A stretch of DNA of 52,842 nucleotides from Psychrobacillus vulpis (GTDB lineage: Bacteria > Bacillota > Bacilli > Bacillales_A > Planococcaceae). The notes beneath the pieces are model-generated. The model was not told the DNA's origin, did not search any database, and was given only the letters and a program-made list of their open reading frames with translations. Below are positions 51,270 through 52,842 of the stretch, piece by piece. The stretch covers positions 65,191 through 118,032 of the forward strand of contig NZ_VDGI01000012.1 of assembly GCF_006861825.1 (NCBI RefSeq). The letters run 5' to 3'. How positions within the stretch are numbered: the stretch's first letter is position 1; every line of letters starts with the position of its first letter. A program made the translations under genes and the position numbers.

Positions 51270-52505
51270 ATGTTAGAAACGTTATTAATTAATATCTTAT
51301 TTTTAATTTTTCCGGTCCTTCTCATTGTGGTCTTTTTTGACAGGTACATAAAGGAGTATCATTATATATTTTTCCTCCTTTTTTTCTCACTTTCCATGAT
51401 CCTATGCATGATTTATCCGTTTAAATTGGAAATTGGATTTATTTTTGATTTGCGATATGTACCATTTATCATAGTAGCGCTATACGGGGGGCATAAAAGG
51501 GTTTTTCCACTATATATCATATTGAATGTACATCGCTTTATAATAGGTGGAGAAGGTTTGTTCCAGTCATTTCTTTTTTCAACAGTTATTTTTATTACAG
51601 TGCCTATGCTGACTCAAAAATTTTCAGGATATAATACTAGAAAGAGAATAATGACTGGTGTCATTGCAGTCTTATTGACGGTCGTCTTTTATCTTCTTAG
51701 TTTGTCCACTTTTTTTGAGGAACTAACGAAACAATATTGGACACTCGCTTTTTATGCTGTGATTGCCCATACCATTGTTATTGCATTGAACATGATTATG
51801 ATAGAAAGAATCATATCCAACATCAAAAATAGAGAAAACTTTCTTCGTGCTGAACGACTGCATGTTATGAGTGAGCTTTCGGCCAGTGTTTCCCATGAAA
51901 TAAGAAATCCTCTAACCGTGACGAAAGGATTTCTACAGTTATTAAGTGTCTCCAGAACTATCAAGGACGAGGACAAAGCGTATATTGAGTACTCATTACA
52001 AGAACTAATTCGGGCAGAAAATATATTAAATGATTATCTGGCGTTCGCAAAACCTCAATCAGAGAATATGGTCCACTCCGATTTAAAGGAAGAAATGGAG
52101 TATGTAAAAAATGTATTGATGCCATTCGCTGTATTTAATAATGTGGAGATTGACTATCAATTTACCAATTCCCTGAAAAAAGATTATGATCAAAACCAGA
52201 TGAAGCAATGTTTAATCAACATAATGAAAAACTCTATAGAAGCAATGAAGGATGATGGAGGTACCCTTTCCATAAAAGTTATGGAGCAAGGGAAGAATAT
52301 TATTATCAGTATACAAGACAATGGGGTTGGGATGACGAATGATGAGATCCGTCAATTAGGAAAACCTTACTATTCAACCAAAAAAGAAGGAACGGGTCTT
52401 GGCATGTTGATGGTATACGGGACCATTAGTAAAATTAAAGGGAAAATCGATGTGCAAAGCAGAACAGGAGAGGGAACGACTTTTACTATTACCATTCCCA
52501 CTTAA
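51270..52505 (+). CDS. KinB-like sporulation sensor histidine kinase
   Basis: 411 residues. Six or so N-terminal membrane helices (about 1-190) of the 5TM-5TMR type contain FDLRYVPFIIVALYGGHK. A HisKA domain follows with phosphoacceptor His in SASVSHEIRNPLTVTKGF (about 211), then HATPase_c with MKNSIEAM (N box), IQDNGVGM (G1) and GTGLGMLMVYG (G2). Architecture and length match KinB, which feeds the Spo0F/Spo0B/Spo0A phosphorelay. No response regulator is adjacent, as expected for a phosphorelay kinase. ATG 51270 after CAGGGAGG. Confidence 0.85.
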   Translation: MLETLLINILFLIFPVLLIVVFFDRYIKEYHYIFFLLFFSLSMILCMIYPFKLEIGFIFDLRYVPFIIVALYGGHKRVFPLYIILNVHRFIIGGEGLFQSFLFSTVIFITVPMLTQKFSGYNTRKRIMTGVIAVLLTVVFYLLSLSTFFEELTKQYWTLAFYAVIAHTIVIALNMIMIERIISNIKNRENFLRAERLHVMSELSASVSHEIRNPLTVTKGFLQLLSVSRTIKDEDKAYIEYSLQELIRAENILNDYLAFAKPQSENMVHSDLKEEMEYVKNVLMPFAVFNNVEIDYQFTNSLKKDYDQNQMKQCLINIMKNSIEAMKDDGGTLSIKVMEQGKNIIISIQDNGVGMTNDEIRQLGKPYYSTKKEGTGLGMLMVYGTISKIKGKIDVQSRTGEGTTFTITIPT

Positions 52506-52539
52506 GTCTGGTAGAAGGATGTGTATACTTGCACATCTC

Positions 52540-52588
52540 AGACTGTAGACAAATTCGATAAAATCGAATTTGCCTATAGTCTTTTTTA
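52540..52588 (+). terminator. Long terminator after the kinase
   Basis: A 20-base stem (52540-52559 with 52563-52582, few mismatches) and six Ts. The arm CAGACTGTAGACAAA shares sequence with the left end of the MITE-like repeats. Confidence 0.82.
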
Positions 52589-52609
52589 TTTAAAATGAAA
52601 TAATGATTG

Positions 52610-52842
52610 AAAGCAGTGATTTCCGCTGGCGAGCGACGAGCCTTCTCCTTCGCTTCGCTCAAGGGCACTGAAAAGTCCCTATAATTCTACTTTGCCAGAA
52701 GGGTTGTCCAATAGTCCAATAAATAAGAAAATCGTTGAAACGGCTCCCTTTCCGGAGGCCACTGAAAAAGTCCATATAGTTTCACTTTTAATGAAGTTCC
52801 CCCGTAGTTTTCCGAAGCTTACCGCTCGCTTTCCACGGGCGA
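52610..52842. repeat. Bacillaceae intergenic repeats at the right edge
   Basis: The same modules as 1660-2420 in inverted orientation: GGCGAGCGACGAGCC, CTTCGCTTCGCTC, CACTGAAAAAGTCC and CGCTTTCCACGGGCGA. Bases 52717-52769 are the exact reverse complement of 2261-2313. No gene is visible to the window end. Confidence 0.8.

Overview
The window is low-GC Bacillota DNA with strong Shine-Dalgarno sites, many TTG/GTG starts and T-tailed terminators. It carries endospore genes (spoIVB, spo0A, a KinB-like kinase). Gene order and repeat content suggest a Bacillaceae/Planococcaceae spore former of the Psychrobacillus/Lysinibacillus/Sporosarcina kind; this placement is inference. No rRNA or tRNA gene was seen.

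Layout. (1) 1-1641: 3' part of a group II intron with its reverse transcriptase/maturase; its 5' end lies outside the window. (2) 1660-2420: non-coding cluster of degenerate Bacillaceae-type repeats; the same family returns inverted at 52600-52842. (3) 2611-13778: conserved housekeeping and sporulation block nusB-folD-xseA-xseB-ispA-dxs-tlyA-argR-recN-spoIVB-spo0A. The spo0A leader shows two perfect 0A boxes, a sigma-A-like and a sigma-H-like promoter. (4) 14402-26037: FapA/DUF342 protein, GDPD phosphodiesterase, DUF2627 protein, then a branched-chain keto acid locus bkdR-bcd-lpdV-bkdAA-bkdAB-bkdB. This locus lacks ptb and buk, is interrupted by repeat elements, and its BkdR lacks the sigma-54-contacting GAFTGA loop.

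(5) 26549-40249: a catabolic island. It has an IclR regulator, a TRAP transporter (dctPQM), a 44-codon small ORF, a two-component flavin monooxygenase (reductase plus HpaB-type oxygenase) and a complete 3-hydroxyanthranilate meta-cleavage route. The route runs dioxygenase, ACMS decarboxylase, semialdehyde dehydrogenase, RidA-type deaminase, 4-oxalocrotonate decarboxylase, hydratase, aldolase and acylating acetaldehyde dehydrogenase. The most economical reading is uptake of anthranilate (or a related aromatic acid), 3-hydroxylation, ring cleavage and conversion to pyruvate and acetyl-CoA. No kynurenine-pathway genes are present, so anthranilate is a likelier substrate than tryptophan. CcpA-type cre sites and TTTCA/TGAAA dyads lie in front of its units. 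A two-gene DUF3100-type membrane system follows.

(6) 42262-52505: accessory genes: VOC protein, Rrf2 regulator plus luciferase-like oxidoreductase, a YolD-like gene with a LexA box, a paired SMR transporter (minus strand), DinB-like protein, an ECF sigma-PadR-FtsW-like operon, small membrane proteins, gene remnants, VanW and a KinB-like histidine kinase. Two intergenic 21-bp tandem arrays, a 38-bp array inside the bkd operon and two copies of a roughly 160-bp MITE-like element flanked by duplicated terminator hairpins are the main structures not explained by genes.
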